Below are positions 36,776-45,609 of a DNA stretch of 64,000 bases, piece after piece; positions within the stretch are counted from its first letter, which is position 1, and each line of letters opens with the position of its first letter. Source of the stretch: Anaerobacillus alkalidiazotrophicus (GTDB lineage: Bacteria > Bacillota > Bacilli > Bacillales_H > Anaerobacillaceae); the NCBI RefSeq assembly GCF_001866055.1, contig NZ_MLQS01000007.1, positions 65,355-129,354 on the forward strand, read 5' to 3'. A model generated the notes under the pieces. That model saw nothing but the letters and a program-made list of their open reading frames with translations, made no database searches and had not been told where the DNA came from. Made by a program: the position numbers and the translations under genes.

Positions 36776-37990
36776 CTATCTATTGTGGGCCTTTTCGTAC
36801 GACTCAAGTATGATTTCCATTGGATGTCTAACTAGTTTATTTGTCACTTGATTTAATTGATTTTTGCACATTCCACATTCTGTAACTGTATAATCACTAT
36901 CTACTTCGGCAACAGTTTCAGCTAAATCATTTCCTAGTTTCATTGAATATTCATATTTTTCTTCTTTAAACCCAAAGGTTCCACATTGTCCACAACAAGA
37001 AGCAGCAAGATCTTGAATTTCGTAGCCAGGAATTAACTCCAAAATATCCATGGTAGGATTACCAATTCCTTGCCCTTTCATATGACAAGGAGCGAAATAA
37101 GCTGCCTTCACTTCCGTTGGAGCAAAATCCACATTCAATTCATCTTGGTCATATAGTTGGCGTAAATATTCATTAGCATCATAAATATGCGTTGCTAATT
37201 CGTTTGCCTCTTCAGTCCTTAAAAAGGAAGTGTATTCTTTCTTGAAAGCTAGTGTACAACTTGTGCACGTCATGACAATATCATAACCTTGACGAGTATA
37301 TTCTAGAAGTTTATCTGTATTGTATGTGGCATTTTTCAATCCTTGTTTCATTTGTCCATTCGCAAACATCGGCACTCCACAACATTTTTGCTCTGGTATT
37401 GCTACTTCAATATGATTGTACTCCATTACCTTAACAAAAGCTTCGGCTACTTCAGGTGCGTTGTAAGTAGCATAACAACCTACAAAATAAGCTACTTTTC
37501 GTTTCGTACTGGATTGTTTCTTATTATATTTTCGATGAAAATGATGAAATTGATAAGTTGGGAACTGGCGGTCGGCATGTATTCCCATTAACATTTGCAT
37601 CATTTTTCGGATTGGTTTTATCTTCATCGTCACATTTGTCACAGGCGCAAAAGCTGACGCTATTTTTCCTACTAATTCTGCATTTCCTAATACAAAATCA
37701 CGAAATTTTGTTCCTTGTTGCTCATTATGAATCGCCTTCAAATAAGAGGTAAGTGTTGATATATGAACATTTTCTGGACATGAGATGTCACATGTACCAC
37801 ACAACGTACACAGTTCAATTCGATGATCATCAATGATCTGTTGGTTGTCGGTCAACCTTTTTAGTTCTGGTCCTAAATGTTTTGGTCCTCCAAAGTCTAT
37901 TGACGCACTAGAAATAGGACAATTTGCGGTACAGACATGACACTTTAAACATTTTTCAAATGTAGCATCGTGAAAGTTTAATTCATGCAT
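36776..37990 (-). CDS. glpC: Anaerobic glycerol-3-phosphate dehydrogenase subunit C
   Basis: Iron-sulfur subunit GlpC, 404 residues. Two [4Fe-4S] motifs lie near the N-terminus (CLKCHVCTANCP and CTLCGTCDISCPE). Two CCG domains (CCGVPMFANG and CCGQCGTFGF) follow, the heterodisulfide-reductase-like pattern. It links the GlpAB flavin dimer to membrane quinones. I chose the ATG at 37990 (MHELNF), 7 bases after GGGGGA; an ATG five codons earlier overlaps that site. It overlaps the glpB end by 8 bases. It is last in the operon. Confidence 0.94.
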   Translation of the reverse strand: MHELNFHDATFEKCLKCHVCTANCPISSASIDFGGPKHLGPELKRLTDNQQIIDDHRIELCTLCGTCDISCPENVHISTLTSYLKAIHNEQQGTKFRDFVLGNAELVGKIASAFAPVTNVTMKIKPIRKMMQMLMGIHADRQFPTYQFHHFHRKYNKKQSSTKRKVAYFVGCYATYNAPEVAEAFVKVMEYNHIEVAIPEQKCCGVPMFANGQMKQGLKNATYNTDKLLEYTRQGYDIVMTCTSCTLAFKKEYTSFLRTEEANELATHIYDANEYLRQLYDQDELNVDFAPTEVKAAYFAPCHMKGQGIGNPTMDILELIPGYEIQDLAASCCGQCGTFGFKEEKYEYSMKLGNDLAETVAEVDSDYTVTECGMCKNQLNQVTNKLVRHPMEIILESYEKAHNR

Positions 37991-39134
37991 GCTGTAATCC
38001 CCCATTTTGTTCTATCTTTTGTATTTGTAAGTTTGTAGAGTAACTAGATACGATGGAATAAATTCCACCTGTAATTCCATGAGAGCAAACATTTTTGCCT
38101 AAGGCCGCTCCAACTGGGTAAACATTGATTGGTTTCTTGATGAATGCTCCATTATGATCTACAGGAAGTTGTAATGCCGTTTCTTTGATATTTGTCGTTG
38201 TTACCTCTAATCCACCACCTAAAGCTCCGCCAGTAGCAAGAACAAAATGGTTTCCTTTTATTTGGGAAAGTCGATGATTTGATCGTACTGATATCTGCGT
38301 TAATCTTTCTGCCCGAAGTTTACATCCAATTACTTCAGCATCTAAATAAAAACGTACTCCTAATCTAGTGGCCATCCTTCGTAAAATTTCATCGAAACGT
38401 ACCGCACTTGCATTAGGTGGCAAACCAGGGGCTTCGGTTATTTCAGCGTGTAATTCCGTTCTAAATTGACCTAACGTCTCTTGCCAATTTTGAATACCAA
38501 GCGCAGATGGAAAAATAAACATATCTACCTTAGAAAGTTTACATTCGTTTAACTTTTCCTTTATTTGGTTAATAACGCGTTCACGAACTTCTTTTTGATC
38601 TAGTAAACGCGCGGCATCTAACTGCGTCATTGTTCGTTGTGAAGAAGCACCAAGCTTTACCTTCATCGTTTCAACGGTTAACATGGGCCTTGCGGTTAAC
38701 AAATTCCCTTTCATAAATTGTGGTTGAAAATCGATCATTTCGTGAAAACCAACAACTACTACACAACCACCTTCTATTATTGGAGTAACTGATTTTGGGT
38801 ATAATGCTGTATACTTCACATGACCACTAGCAGTTACAATAGGAACTGGATTTTCAATTTCTCCTAAATATGGATAAGATCCTTGATCCATTAACGACTT
38901 AAAATGGTTGATACCATGTTTGATCATGATTTTATCTTGATTTATAAAATCAAAATATTTTAACCATTCAGCTAAACCTTTCGTAGAACCTGGTAATAAA
39001 TCCATTAAACCTGTAGATTGTTGATTTTTCCCTGTCCCTTTAGCAACAAGAGCCACCTTTTTGTTTTGTTGTTTGGCATAAATCGCTGACAGTAATCCCG
39101 TTAATCCTTGACCTACAACGACCACATCATACAT
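37983..39134 (-). CDS. glpB: Anaerobic glycerol-3-phosphate dehydrogenase subunit B
   Basis: Flavoprotein subunit GlpB, 383 residues, with an N-terminal FAD-binding Rossmann motif VVVGQGLTGLLSAIYAK. It pairs with GlpA to oxidise sn-glycerol-3-phosphate to dihydroxyacetone phosphate under anaerobic conditions. The ATG at 39134 lies one base after the glpA stop and has a GGGGGAGGAA site inside the glpA end. It is coupled to both neighbours. Confidence 0.92.
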   Translation of the reverse strand: MYDVVVVGQGLTGLLSAIYAKQQNKKVALVAKGTGKNQQSTGLMDLLPGSTKGLAEWLKYFDFINQDKIMIKHGINHFKSLMDQGSYPYLGEIENPVPIVTASGHVKYTALYPKSVTPIIEGGCVVVVGFHEMIDFQPQFMKGNLLTARPMLTVETMKVKLGASSQRTMTQLDAARLLDQKEVRERVINQIKEKLNECKLSKVDMFIFPSALGIQNWQETLGQFRTELHAEITEAPGLPPNASAVRFDEILRRMATRLGVRFYLDAEVIGCKLRAERLTQISVRSNHRLSQIKGNHFVLATGGALGGGLEVTTTNIKETALQLPVDHNGAFIKKPINVYPVGAALGKNVCSHGITGGIYSIVSSYSTNLQIQKIEQNGGLQHA

Positions 39135-39135
39135 G

Positions 39136-40749
39136 TTATTCCTCCCCCTTTCGAACACCTAACGAAACATGGTAAATCGTATCCATCATTTGTAATTGCT
39201 TACTCGTTTGTCCCGTAGCTACGACTTCCATTCCTTTTTTACGATTGTGAACAGCTTCATTTAACGCCCAATTTGCTTCATCTTGAGTTGCTATCCCCTT
39301 TTCAACGGCAAGCGCTGCGACACGATGATTACAAAACGTCCCTTGACAAGGCCCCATACCTAGTCTAGTCCGACGACGAATGTCACTAAGATTAAATCGT
39401 CCTTCTGGCATAGCCGCTTTAATTTCTGCCCATGTAATTTGCTCGCACTCACAAACGACAATGCGATCATCACTGTCTGTTTTAAGCGACGTTTCAATCG
39501 TTTTGGCATTTACCCCTGCCCAATGCTGAAGTTTCGTTTTTGCAGCTGTTGCAAGATGAATGTCATTAAAAAATTCTTTAGCATCACGATGTGCAACTTG
39601 TTCTTCAGCCGTTGTACACGTTGCCGAAATCCCTAATTTCTCGCAAGCCATATCCACCGTTTTTTCTGCCATATGGCGAAAGGTTGTTAATTTACCACCC
39701 GTAATCGTAACAAACCCTTCTAACCCATCTCGTTTTTGATGATCTAGTAAAGCGATACCACGTGTTACATTCCTCCCACTAGAATCATGGTCAGCATGAT
39801 CTTGATACAAAGGTCTACTGCCACAAAAAGCACGGATCATTCTCATCTGTGTAACTTCTGGAACTAAGGCACTACCTTCTTTTAACATTTCAATCATTTC
39901 TTCACGCTGCAAAGTAAAATCATTGGGATTATTAACATTTTTTCCAGTTGTTCCAAAAATGGTTACATTATGGGCAGGCACGAATATATCTGCATCACCA
40001 GGCAAACGCAGGCGATTAATGACTTGTTTATTTATTCGATGATTTAATACGGTTAACATTCCTTTATTATTGATCAGTTTTAATGGAATTTCTGCAAGTG
40101 CACAAACTCTTGCTCCCCATGGCCCTGCAGCATTAATAAATAAATTCGCATAAATGTCCGTTTCTTCACCAGTATATTGATTTCGAATAGTAACACTACA
40201 AACTTTATTAGCTGATTTATTAATTGAAATAACCTCACTATAAGTTAAAACGTTGGACCCTCTAGTTACTGCATCAGCACAAACGTCAATCGTTAAAGTA
40301 AATGGATCGACTGCCCCATCCGGCACATGAAAAACCGCTTGAACATTTTTATTTAAATAGGGTTCCTGTTGTAATGCTGTTGAAATTGGAATTTCGGTAA
40401 CTGGTATTCCTACTTTTTCACATGACTTAAGCCACTCACCTACATAGGCATCATCATCCTCCGGTACTTTTGCAAAAATACCACCAGTTGCTTCAATAGA
40501 TCCAGGAACCGTTTTTTTCAAAATTAAATTTTCACAATAACTTTCTATTGCTGCATCTTCATCGCCTACTGCATAGCGAGCACCTGAGTGCAGTAAACCA
40601 TGATTTCTCGAAGACGTCCCATGTACCAAGTCCCGTTGCTCTACTAAAATTGCTCTAATCCCACGTAAAGCTAAATCACGAAGCACCCCTGCTCCTGTCA
40701 CTCCTCCACCAATAACAACTACTTCTGTTTCTAATCTCTGTCTCATCAT
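39136..40749 (-). CDS. glpA: Anaerobic glycerol-3-phosphate dehydrogenase subunit A
   Basis: Catalytic flavoprotein GlpA, 537 residues. The N-terminal FAD site is VVIGGGVTGAGVLRDLALRG; the DAO fold follows. The C-terminal BFD-like [2Fe-2S] region (CECEQ ... RRRTRLGMGPCQGTFC) is present, which sets GlpA apart from aerobic GlpD. First gene of glpABC; GGGGAGGGG precedes the ATG. A strong terminator-like hairpin with T-run lies in the leader, 54 bases upstream, suggesting control by antitermination. Confidence 0.94.
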   Translation of the reverse strand: MMRQRLETEVVVIGGGVTGAGVLRDLALRGIRAILVEQRDLVHGTSSRNHGLLHSGARYAVGDEDAAIESYCENLILKKTVPGSIEATGGIFAKVPEDDDAYVGEWLKSCEKVGIPVTEIPISTALQQEPYLNKNVQAVFHVPDGAVDPFTLTIDVCADAVTRGSNVLTYSEVISINKSANKVCSVTIRNQYTGEETDIYANLFINAAGPWGARVCALAEIPLKLINNKGMLTVLNHRINKQVINRLRLPGDADIFVPAHNVTIFGTTGKNVNNPNDFTLQREEMIEMLKEGSALVPEVTQMRMIRAFCGSRPLYQDHADHDSSGRNVTRGIALLDHQKRDGLEGFVTITGGKLTTFRHMAEKTVDMACEKLGISATCTTAEEQVAHRDAKEFFNDIHLATAAKTKLQHWAGVNAKTIETSLKTDSDDRIVVCECEQITWAEIKAAMPEGRFNLSDIRRRTRLGMGPCQGTFCNHRVAALAVEKGIATQDEANWALNEAVHNRKKGMEVVATGQTSKQLQMMDTIYHVSLGVRKGEE

Positions 40750-40802
40750 TGTCCCCTCCCCACTCTATTAGGAAGTAATTGGAAATCACTAAATATACAA
40801 AA

Positions 40803-40857
40803 AGCCATAAAAACCCACAGAGGGATTCCAAAGAAATCCCTGTGAGTTTTTATGGCT
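40803..40857 (-). promoter_or_regulatory. Leader terminator/antiterminator of glpABC
   Basis: On the minus strand AGCCATAAAAAC, CACAG and GGGATT arms form a stem of about 24 bp (one wobble, one bulge) with a short loop, followed by TTTTTG. It ends 54 bases before glpA. A TTGGAGACAG sequence immediately precedes the stem. B. subtilis glp transcripts are controlled by the antiterminator GlpP at such leader hairpins; the same mechanism is inferred here. Confidence 0.7.
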
Positions 40858-40972
40858 GTCTCCAATACTCCGGCCAACTATTATGTTTGATTTAAGATTA
40901 CCACAATTAGTGTTTGGTCCACTAAATTAATTATGACAAAGTGATGAAACCTTAAGTAAATGATTATTTTAT

Positions 40973-41046
40973 GCCCGTGGTATAAGTTGAACTAACAATC
41001 AGTGGGGGATGAAGGAAAACCCCCACTGATTGAAGTTCAGCTTTAT
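40973..41046 (-). repeat. Repeat family B, left-half inverted copy (B5)
   Basis: Reverse orientation of ATAAAGCTGAACTTCAATCA through the GGGGG hairpin to AGTTCAACTTATACCACGG, where it stops. It lies upstream of the glpABC leader. Confidence 0.75.
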
Positions 41047-41274
41047 CTTTTTATGAATTTCATTATATCCTACACATAGATACTCCTGCACTTAGTTCCA
41101 TTGAACCGTTCGTTACTAAATATAGATGTTTATCGGTCCTTTTTAGTAATAAAATCTTCCTTATAAAAAGTAAAAGACCGATTATCAAAACGTTAAAAAT
41201 CGGCAAGGATGGATAATAAAGCTTCTTTGTTATATTACTAATGGAGCTTTACTGTAAAAAAAGGAAGTGAAAAG
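41047..41274. other. Gene-free stretch
   Basis: Upstream region of the DUF2254 gene. Segments near 41147 and 41190-41205 give weak imperfect hairpins. No gene was seen. Confidence 0.4.
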
Positions 41275-42603
41275 GTGAATAATCTAAAAATGTCCTTCAC
41301 ACAAATCCGTTCAAATTTTTGGTATATTCCAACTTTATATGGATTTATAGCAGTACTTTTTTCATTTTTTAGCTTATACGTTGATCCATTTTTAATGAAT
41401 TTTGACAACGCATATGTGCTTATTCCTACAGTATTATTAATTGATATTGATTTAGCAAGAACAATATTAAGTTCAATCTCTGCCTCATTACTTACAATGA
41501 CTACCATTACATTCTCAACGATTTTAGTAGTATTAACGACATTTTTATCTGAATATTCACCACGAACGATTCAAAATTTCATTACTGATAAAAATACACA
41601 AAGGGTTTTGGGAATATTTGTTGGTGGCTTTATTTATTCAATTCTTTTGTTATTGTTTTTAAGAGAAACAGCTTCCGTCACACAGTTCATTGTTCCCTCG
41701 TTTGCAGTACTTTTCTCAATTATTTGTTTAATTGTGTTTGTATTTTTTATCCGGCATGTTTCGACTTGGATACAGGTAAGTAATCTCATTCACCATATCA
41801 CTTTAAACACAATTCAAAAAATCGAGAGTACACTTAGTGCTGCAAGGGAAAATCATAAAGATGCTCCTTGGGAAGATTGGGAAACTGAGGAAATTACCCA
41901 AGAAAAACCACAACAAATCAGCTTCACTAACGCTGGTTATATTAAACATATTAATATTGAAGGGTTAGTTGAACAAGCAACGAAAGACGATATTATTATT
42001 AAAATCGAGAAAAATATCAGTGAATACGTTGACAATGATACTCCACTTCTTTCTTTATGGGGGACAAAGGAAAAGCTGAATATCGAACAATATAAACAAT
42101 ACTTTTCAATTGGAACTGAAAAGGCCCCTATAGATAATATAGATTTTGGGTTAACGAAGATTGTCGAGATTACGCTGCGAGCTCTATCTTCTGGTATCAA
42201 TGATCCAAATACTGCTATTAATTGTATTGAAAACCTAGGAAAAATCCTTTCAAAACTTGGTAGTAAACATTTACCGAGATCCTATCACCACGATAAAAAC
42301 AGAAATTTACGAGTTATCTATGATAAACCAAATTTTAACAACTATTTGTATAAATGCTTTTATCAGATTAGACAATATGGTTTTCAAGATATTTCTGTAC
42401 TCTCTGCAAGTCTTAAAGCTTTTACACTGATAGCAGAAACAAATTCTGAAGAGATTAAATCTTCCATTTGGGAATTTACAAAGTATGTAATAGAAGGAAT
42501 TGAAAAAGATAAAATGTTATCGTTGGATCGGAACTATATCAATCAAAAAATAAAACAACTCGCAAAAGTTACTGGGCACATAAAAGACTACAAACCATTA
42601 TAA
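41275..42603 (+). CDS. DUF2254 family membrane protein
   Basis: Predicted inner-membrane protein of 442 residues. Four membrane helices fall within residues 15-170 (including the conserved TMTTITFSTILVVLTTFLSEYSPRTIQNF), followed by a soluble C-terminal region with a DUF2254-type domain (VDNDTPLL; RALSSGINDPNTAINC). The family has no established function, though its conserved GINDPNTA motif is always present. GTG start at 41275 after AAGGAAG. Its stop codon is contributed by the first bases of repeat B6. Confidence 0.85.
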   Translation: MNNLKMSFTQIRSNFWYIPTLYGFIAVLFSFFSLYVDPFLMNFDNAYVLIPTVLLIDIDLARTILSSISASLLTMTTITFSTILVVLTTFLSEYSPRTIQNFITDKNTQRVLGIFVGGFIYSILLLLFLRETASVTQFIVPSFAVLFSIICLIVFVFFIRHVSTWIQVSNLIHHITLNTIQKIESTLSAARENHKDAPWEDWETEEITQEKPQQISFTNAGYIKHINIEGLVEQATKDDIIIKIEKNISEYVDNDTPLLSLWGTKEKLNIEQYKQYFSIGTEKAPIDNIDFGLTKIVEITLRALSSGINDPNTAINCIENLGKILSKLGSKHLPRSYHHDKNRNLRVIYDKPNFNNYLYKCFYQIRQYGFQDISVLSASLKAFTLIAETNSEEIKSSIWEFTKYVIEGIEKDKMLSLDRNYINQKIKQLAKVTGHIKDYKPL

Positions 42604-42757
42604 AGCTGAACTTCAATCAGTGGGGGTTTTCCTTCATCCCCACTGATTGCTAATAATTCTATATCGGACTTTTGGAGCAGTTAATCCGCCACCTAAACTT
42701 TTCGATTTTCTTACGTTTTGAGGTGGGTGTCTTATTGCCCCTTAAGAGCGGGATAAA
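42600..42757 (+). repeat. Repeat family B copy with central deletion (B6)
   Basis: Left and right ends and both outer hairpins are present; the stretch from AGTTCAACTT to the central stem is deleted. The element begins ATAAAGC, and its TAA is the stop codon of the DUF2254 gene. Confidence 0.8.
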
Positions 42758-42761
42758 CAAT

Positions 42762-42792
42762 AAGTCTTCTCATCATGTGAGTGGGCTTTTTT
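42762..42792 (+). terminator. Possible terminator after the DUF2254 gene
   Basis: AGTCTTCTCA pairs imperfectly with TGAGTGGGCT (two mismatches, one wobble) around TCATG, then TTTTTTG. Confidence 0.55.
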
Positions 42793-42974
42793 GTTTCAGT
42801 GATTCATGAAAAAAATAGTTAAGATGATCTTTAGTGTTTTCAAACTTCTTTTCTTAAATTGAACCTTTCTATTAAAATCGACTTAAAACACGTTAAAATC
42901 TATCAAGAAAATATAACCCTCTAATTATTTCCCCCAAAAAAAATCACTTTTAATAATAGTCAATACCTTATAAT

Positions 42975-43050
42975 CACTAGACTTAGTGTCTTATTTCTGT
43001 TAGATTTTATAATATATATATCGACATATTACGATAGTGTCTTTTAATTT
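42975..43050 (+). promoter_or_regulatory. Conserved promoter region of agr-like kinase 1
   Basis: Aligns with 45676-45753 upstream of the second kinase: TAGACT, 17 bases, TAGATT followed by TATAAT, then TCGACA and ACGATAgTG. The TAGACT-N17-TAGATT pair could be -35/-10. An alternative is TCGACA (43021), 18 bases, TAATTT (43045). Conservation between the two copies supports a regulatory role; which pair is used is not decided. Confidence 0.5.
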
Positions 43051-43070
43051 TTGGCACTCCCAAGGCTCGT

Positions 43071-43110
43071 TTCGCTAGACAGTTTACAAGTTATAAATTT
43101 TATAAATTCT
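43071..43110 (+). repeat. Repeat family C, right-end fragment (C4)
   Basis: TTCGCTAGACAGTTTACAAG and TATAAATTCT match the right end of C1 and C2. The left part is missing. It lies in the leader of agr-like kinase 1. Confidence 0.6.
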
Positions 43111-43134
43111 TATCTTTTAATATAAACGGGAGGG

Positions 43135-43183
43135 GAAATATGACATTTATCGTTTCATAATGTATCGATAAATGTCATATTTC
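43135..43183 (+). promoter_or_regulatory. 18-bp perfect hairpin between ribosome site and kinase start
   Basis: GAAATATGACATTTATCG (43135-43152) and its exact complement (43166-43183) flank a 13-base loop. The strong site GGGAGGGG (43128-43135) lies at its base, and the kinase ATG (43194) follows 10 bases after the stem. The stem contains the ATG of a micro-ORF (43140). Folding would bring the site to normal distance from the kinase start. Confidence 0.8.
43140..43160 (+). CDS. Six-codon leader ORF ahead of kinase 1
   Basis: ATG with a GGGAGGGG site encodes MTFIVS and stops at TAA. It is in the same frame as the downstream kinase, with eleven codons between the TAA and the kinase ATG. The start lies inside the 18-bp hairpin. 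It may be a regulatory leader rather than a functional peptide. Confidence 0.4.
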   Translation: MTFIVS

Positions 43184-43193
43184 ATATCATTCA

Positions 43194-44024
43194 ATGAAAA
43201 TTAGTTACTTAGTTATCATATTACTGTTTCAAATTCTTTTAATTTATCATTTAATTTCATCAATGATTGCATTCAATGATAGTTTAGAAATCTATGGTAT
43301 ACCTGTCCATTTGGTCTTTGTCGTTTTATTAAATTTACTTTCACTTATTATACTAGGAAAGCTCTATAAACGTGAGGAACAAAGAAAGATTCAAAGTACA
43401 GAATCTACACATGTCGAACAATTTCGTTCGTTAGTTACTTCTGTACGGTCTGATCGGCATGACATGAACAACCATTTAACGGTCATTTCAGGTTTGTTGA
43501 AAATAAAAAACTATGAAGCTGCCAGTAATTACATTAAACAAATGATCGGTGATATTTCTATTAATAATCAAATATTAACAATTAAAAGTCCAATACTTGC
43601 GTCTATGTTATTTTCAAAAATGAATAAGTTCCAAAAAGAAGATGTTTTATTTAAACTTACTATTTCGAATGAAGATATAGTTAATCATTTTTCCTCTACA
43701 GATTTAATTCGATTACTTAGTAATCTCCTTGATAATGCTTATGATGCAGTACTTGAACTACCGCGAAACGAACGCAAAATCTATTTAGATCTTTACGAGG
43801 TCAATCATCAATCTATCATTTCTGTTAAAAATACTAGCGATAAGAAATGTATAGATGAAAACTTTTTTGAAGCTGGCTATTCAACAAAAGGAGAAAATCG
43901 TGGATTTGGGTTGTCGATTATCCAGGAAATCACTAAAAAGTATAACGGAACGTTGGTTACTAAATCTACTCATAACCTCATTATGTTTGAACTAGTTTTT
44001 GCGAAAGGAGAAAATAAAGGATGA
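43194..44024 (+). CDS. Short agr-type (HPK10/GHKL) sensor histidine kinase 1
   Basis: Kinase of 276 residues. Two hydrophobic segments (about 3-25 and 36-56) replace the usual six-helix AgrC sensor. The H-box SVRSDRHDMNNHLTVISGLL (His89) is of the AgrC/HPK10 class; the N-box is NLLDNAYDA and the G-box NRGFGLSII. The start aligns exactly with that of its paralogue at 45820 and has no ribosome site of its own. The 3' end overlaps agrB by 4 bases. No response regulator gene is in the window. It would sense or relay the AgrD-derived signal, possibly with the 154-residue membrane protein encoded downstream. Confidence 0.85.
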   Translation: MKISYLVIILLFQILLIYHLISSMIAFNDSLEIYGIPVHLVFVVLLNLLSLIILGKLYKREEQRKIQSTESTHVEQFRSLVTSVRSDRHDMNNHLTVISGLLKIKNYEAASNYIKQMIGDISINNQILTIKSPILASMLFSKMNKFQKEDVLFKLTISNEDIVNHFSSTDLIRLLSNLLDNAYDAVLELPRNERKIYLDLYEVNHQSIISVKNTSDKKCIDENFFEAGYSTKGENRGFGLSIIQEITKKYNGTLVTKSTHNLIMFELVFAKGENKG

Positions 44025-44638
44025 TCAGTATCATAAGCCAGCGATTAGCTGAAAAATTATATGATCTTGTAGAAAATAAACATGAGGTGGATTACCTCCG
44101 TTACGGCATTGAAATCATCCTCTCAGGTTTCATTAAGCTTATCGTTCTACTCATAACAGCTCTAGTTCTTGGCCTTCTTCAACCAATGATCACTGTTCTT
44201 TTCACTTTCGTTCTGTTTCGAACTTTAACTGGTGGATACCACTACTCTACTTATGGTCGTTGTTTAGTTGTCGGACTTCTTATGATGACTGGCATTTCAT
44301 ACTTTTCAGTGAAATTAGCTGTTTTTTTAAATTTTCAGATATTGTTAAGTTTATTGATTATATCTTTTTTACTAGGTTTGATCTTAACTTATAGGTTTGC
44401 GCCTTCTAATCACTTCTACAAACAAATTACAGATAGACAAAAACAAAAGCTTAGGAAATATGCCTTTATCGCAATCGTTATTTGGTCATTTTTGATTTGT
44501 TATTTACTAACGAATTCCTATTCTTTAGAATTAATCCTTGCTTCAATTTTAGGATTTTTATTTCAAATGAGTACGATCCATCCGTATTCATACTCATTTG
44601 TAAATAAAATAGAAAATTTAATCGAAAGGGTGAATTAA
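44021..44638 (+). CDS. agrB: AgrB-like accessory gene regulator protease
   Basis: Integral membrane cysteine endopeptidase of the AgrB family, 205 residues, about six helices. The catalytic pair is His74 and Cys81 in GGYHYSTYGRC, with the same 7-residue spacing as His77/Cys84 of S. aureus. It removes the C-terminal tail of the AgrD precursor and catalyses ring closure. It starts within the kinase gene (ATGA overlap) and is followed after 2 bases by the precursor gene. Confidence 0.95.
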   Translation: MISIISQRLAEKLYDLVENKHEVDYLRYGIEIILSGFIKLIVLLITALVLGLLQPMITVLFTFVLFRTLTGGYHYSTYGRCLVVGLLMMTGISYFSVKLAVFLNFQILLSLLIISFLLGLILTYRFAPSNHFYKQITDRQKQKLRKYAFIAIVIWSFLICYLLTNSYSLELILASILGFLFQMSTIHPYSYSFVNKIENLIERVN

Positions 44639-44640
44639 TC

Positions 44641-44769
44641 ATGAAAAAATCAGCAAAGGTTGTAGTAGGTTTCATCATAACAGCTATTGTTTTTCTAGCT
44701 AAAACTGAGATTAGTACTGCATCTAGTAGTATCTTATATCAACCAAAGTTACCAAAAGAAACAAAATAA
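44641..44769 (+). CDS. agrD: AgrD-like cyclic lactone autoinducer precursor
   Basis: Peptide of 42 residues directly after agrB, with GAAAGGGTG as ribosome site. A basic amphipathic N-terminal helix (MKKSAKVVVGFIITAIVFLA) is followed by STASSSILY and the tail QPKLPKETK, which resembles the (V/L)PKEL tail cleaved by AgrB. It contains no cysteine. A serine (probably Ser29, giving a five-residue ring SSILY) would close a lactone instead of a thiolactone, as in Enterococcus GBAP and Staphylococcus intermedius. A terminator follows. The exact ring residue is inferred. Confidence 0.85.
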   Translation: MKKSAKVVVGFIITAIVFLAKTEISTASSSILYQPKLPKETK

Positions 44770-44779
44770 TTATGTAATT

Positions 44780-44802
44780 AAGGTCCAAAATCTTTGGACC
44801 TT
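44780..44802 (+). terminator. Terminator after agrD
   Basis: Perfect 10-bp stem AAGGTCCAAA and complement, loop ATC, followed by TTTTT. Confidence 0.88.
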
Positions 44803-44980
44803 TTTTGCATTCTTAAATCGATGTAAACATTAGTTTATCGTCAGATTTTAGTCTCTAGTAATATTTTACTACTATTTCCACCTGTAAAATCTCCTTACCA
44901 TGAAAAAAATGTCGATTTTTGGCGGGGTATCATGTATACTAACAAAAGTGATTATTTCTACAACATGAGAGGAGTTTTAC

Positions 44981-45445
44981 ATGGCTTGGTTTAGTTATTT
45001 TTTATTATCAGTTCCAGAAGCATTCTTTATGATTTTAATAGCATTTGCTTTAGTAAATATTGCTATTAAAGAAAATATTAAATCGATGATCATTTTTTCA
45101 TTTTTATATGGTGGAGTTGCATTTCTATTAAGTACGTATATGCAAACATCATTAAAACCACTGATAACGTTTATTATATTTGGTTTATTAGTAGCTGGTG
45201 TTTTTCATATTAAATTAATAAATGGATTTATTATTAGCTTAATTGCATTCTTCTTTTTACACACGTATGAAATTATATTTATCTTGCTTTATGTACAAAT
45301 TTTCCCTATTACGATTGAACAAATCGTATCAAGCCCATGGCTACGAATTTTAGCAGGTTATTTCGCTGTCCAAATTCCAATATTAATAACAACATTAGTG
45401 CTACTTAAATTTAACCTTAAAATCAAATTACCTTTATTAAGATAG
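44981..45445 (+). CDS. 154-residue membrane protein of the agr locus (copy 1)
   Basis: Not a named family that I recognise. It has about five hydrophobic helices, starting MAWFSYFLLSVPEAF, with the conserved core FSFLYGGVAF, KLINGFIISLIAF and a basic tail LKFNLKIKLPLLR. The arrangement resembles the N-terminal sensor part of AgrC-type kinases, detached from the kinase body. A close paralogue (47028-47492) follows the second kinase, so it tracks the kinase rather than agrB. It has a GAGAGGAG site and its own transcription unit after the agrD terminator. Confidence 0.75.
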   Translation: MAWFSYFLLSVPEAFFMILIAFALVNIAIKENIKSMIIFSFLYGGVAFLLSTYMQTSLKPLITFIIFGLLVAGVFHIKLINGFIISLIAFFFLHTYEIIFILLYVQIFPITIEQIVSSPWLRILAGYFAVQIPILITTLVLLKFNLKIKLPLLR

Positions 45446-45447
45446 AT

Positions 45448-45576
45448 AACTCGTTCTAGCTTCGCTAGAACATCGGAAATTCAGATGGAGTCTCACCTCC
45501 ACCTGAATGGAAGTTCCCACCTACGCTACGCTTAGAGGTGGGGGCTATGCCCCTTAAGTACAAATCAGTTTGATTA
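45448..45576 (-). repeat. Repeat family A copy (A5), inverted
   Basis: Full length; begins three bases after the stop codon of the 154-residue protein and ends CAAATCAGTTTGATT. Confidence 0.8.
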
Positions 45577-45609
45577 ATTTCCCAATTAAACATAGGCAGT
45601 TGAAGTCAT

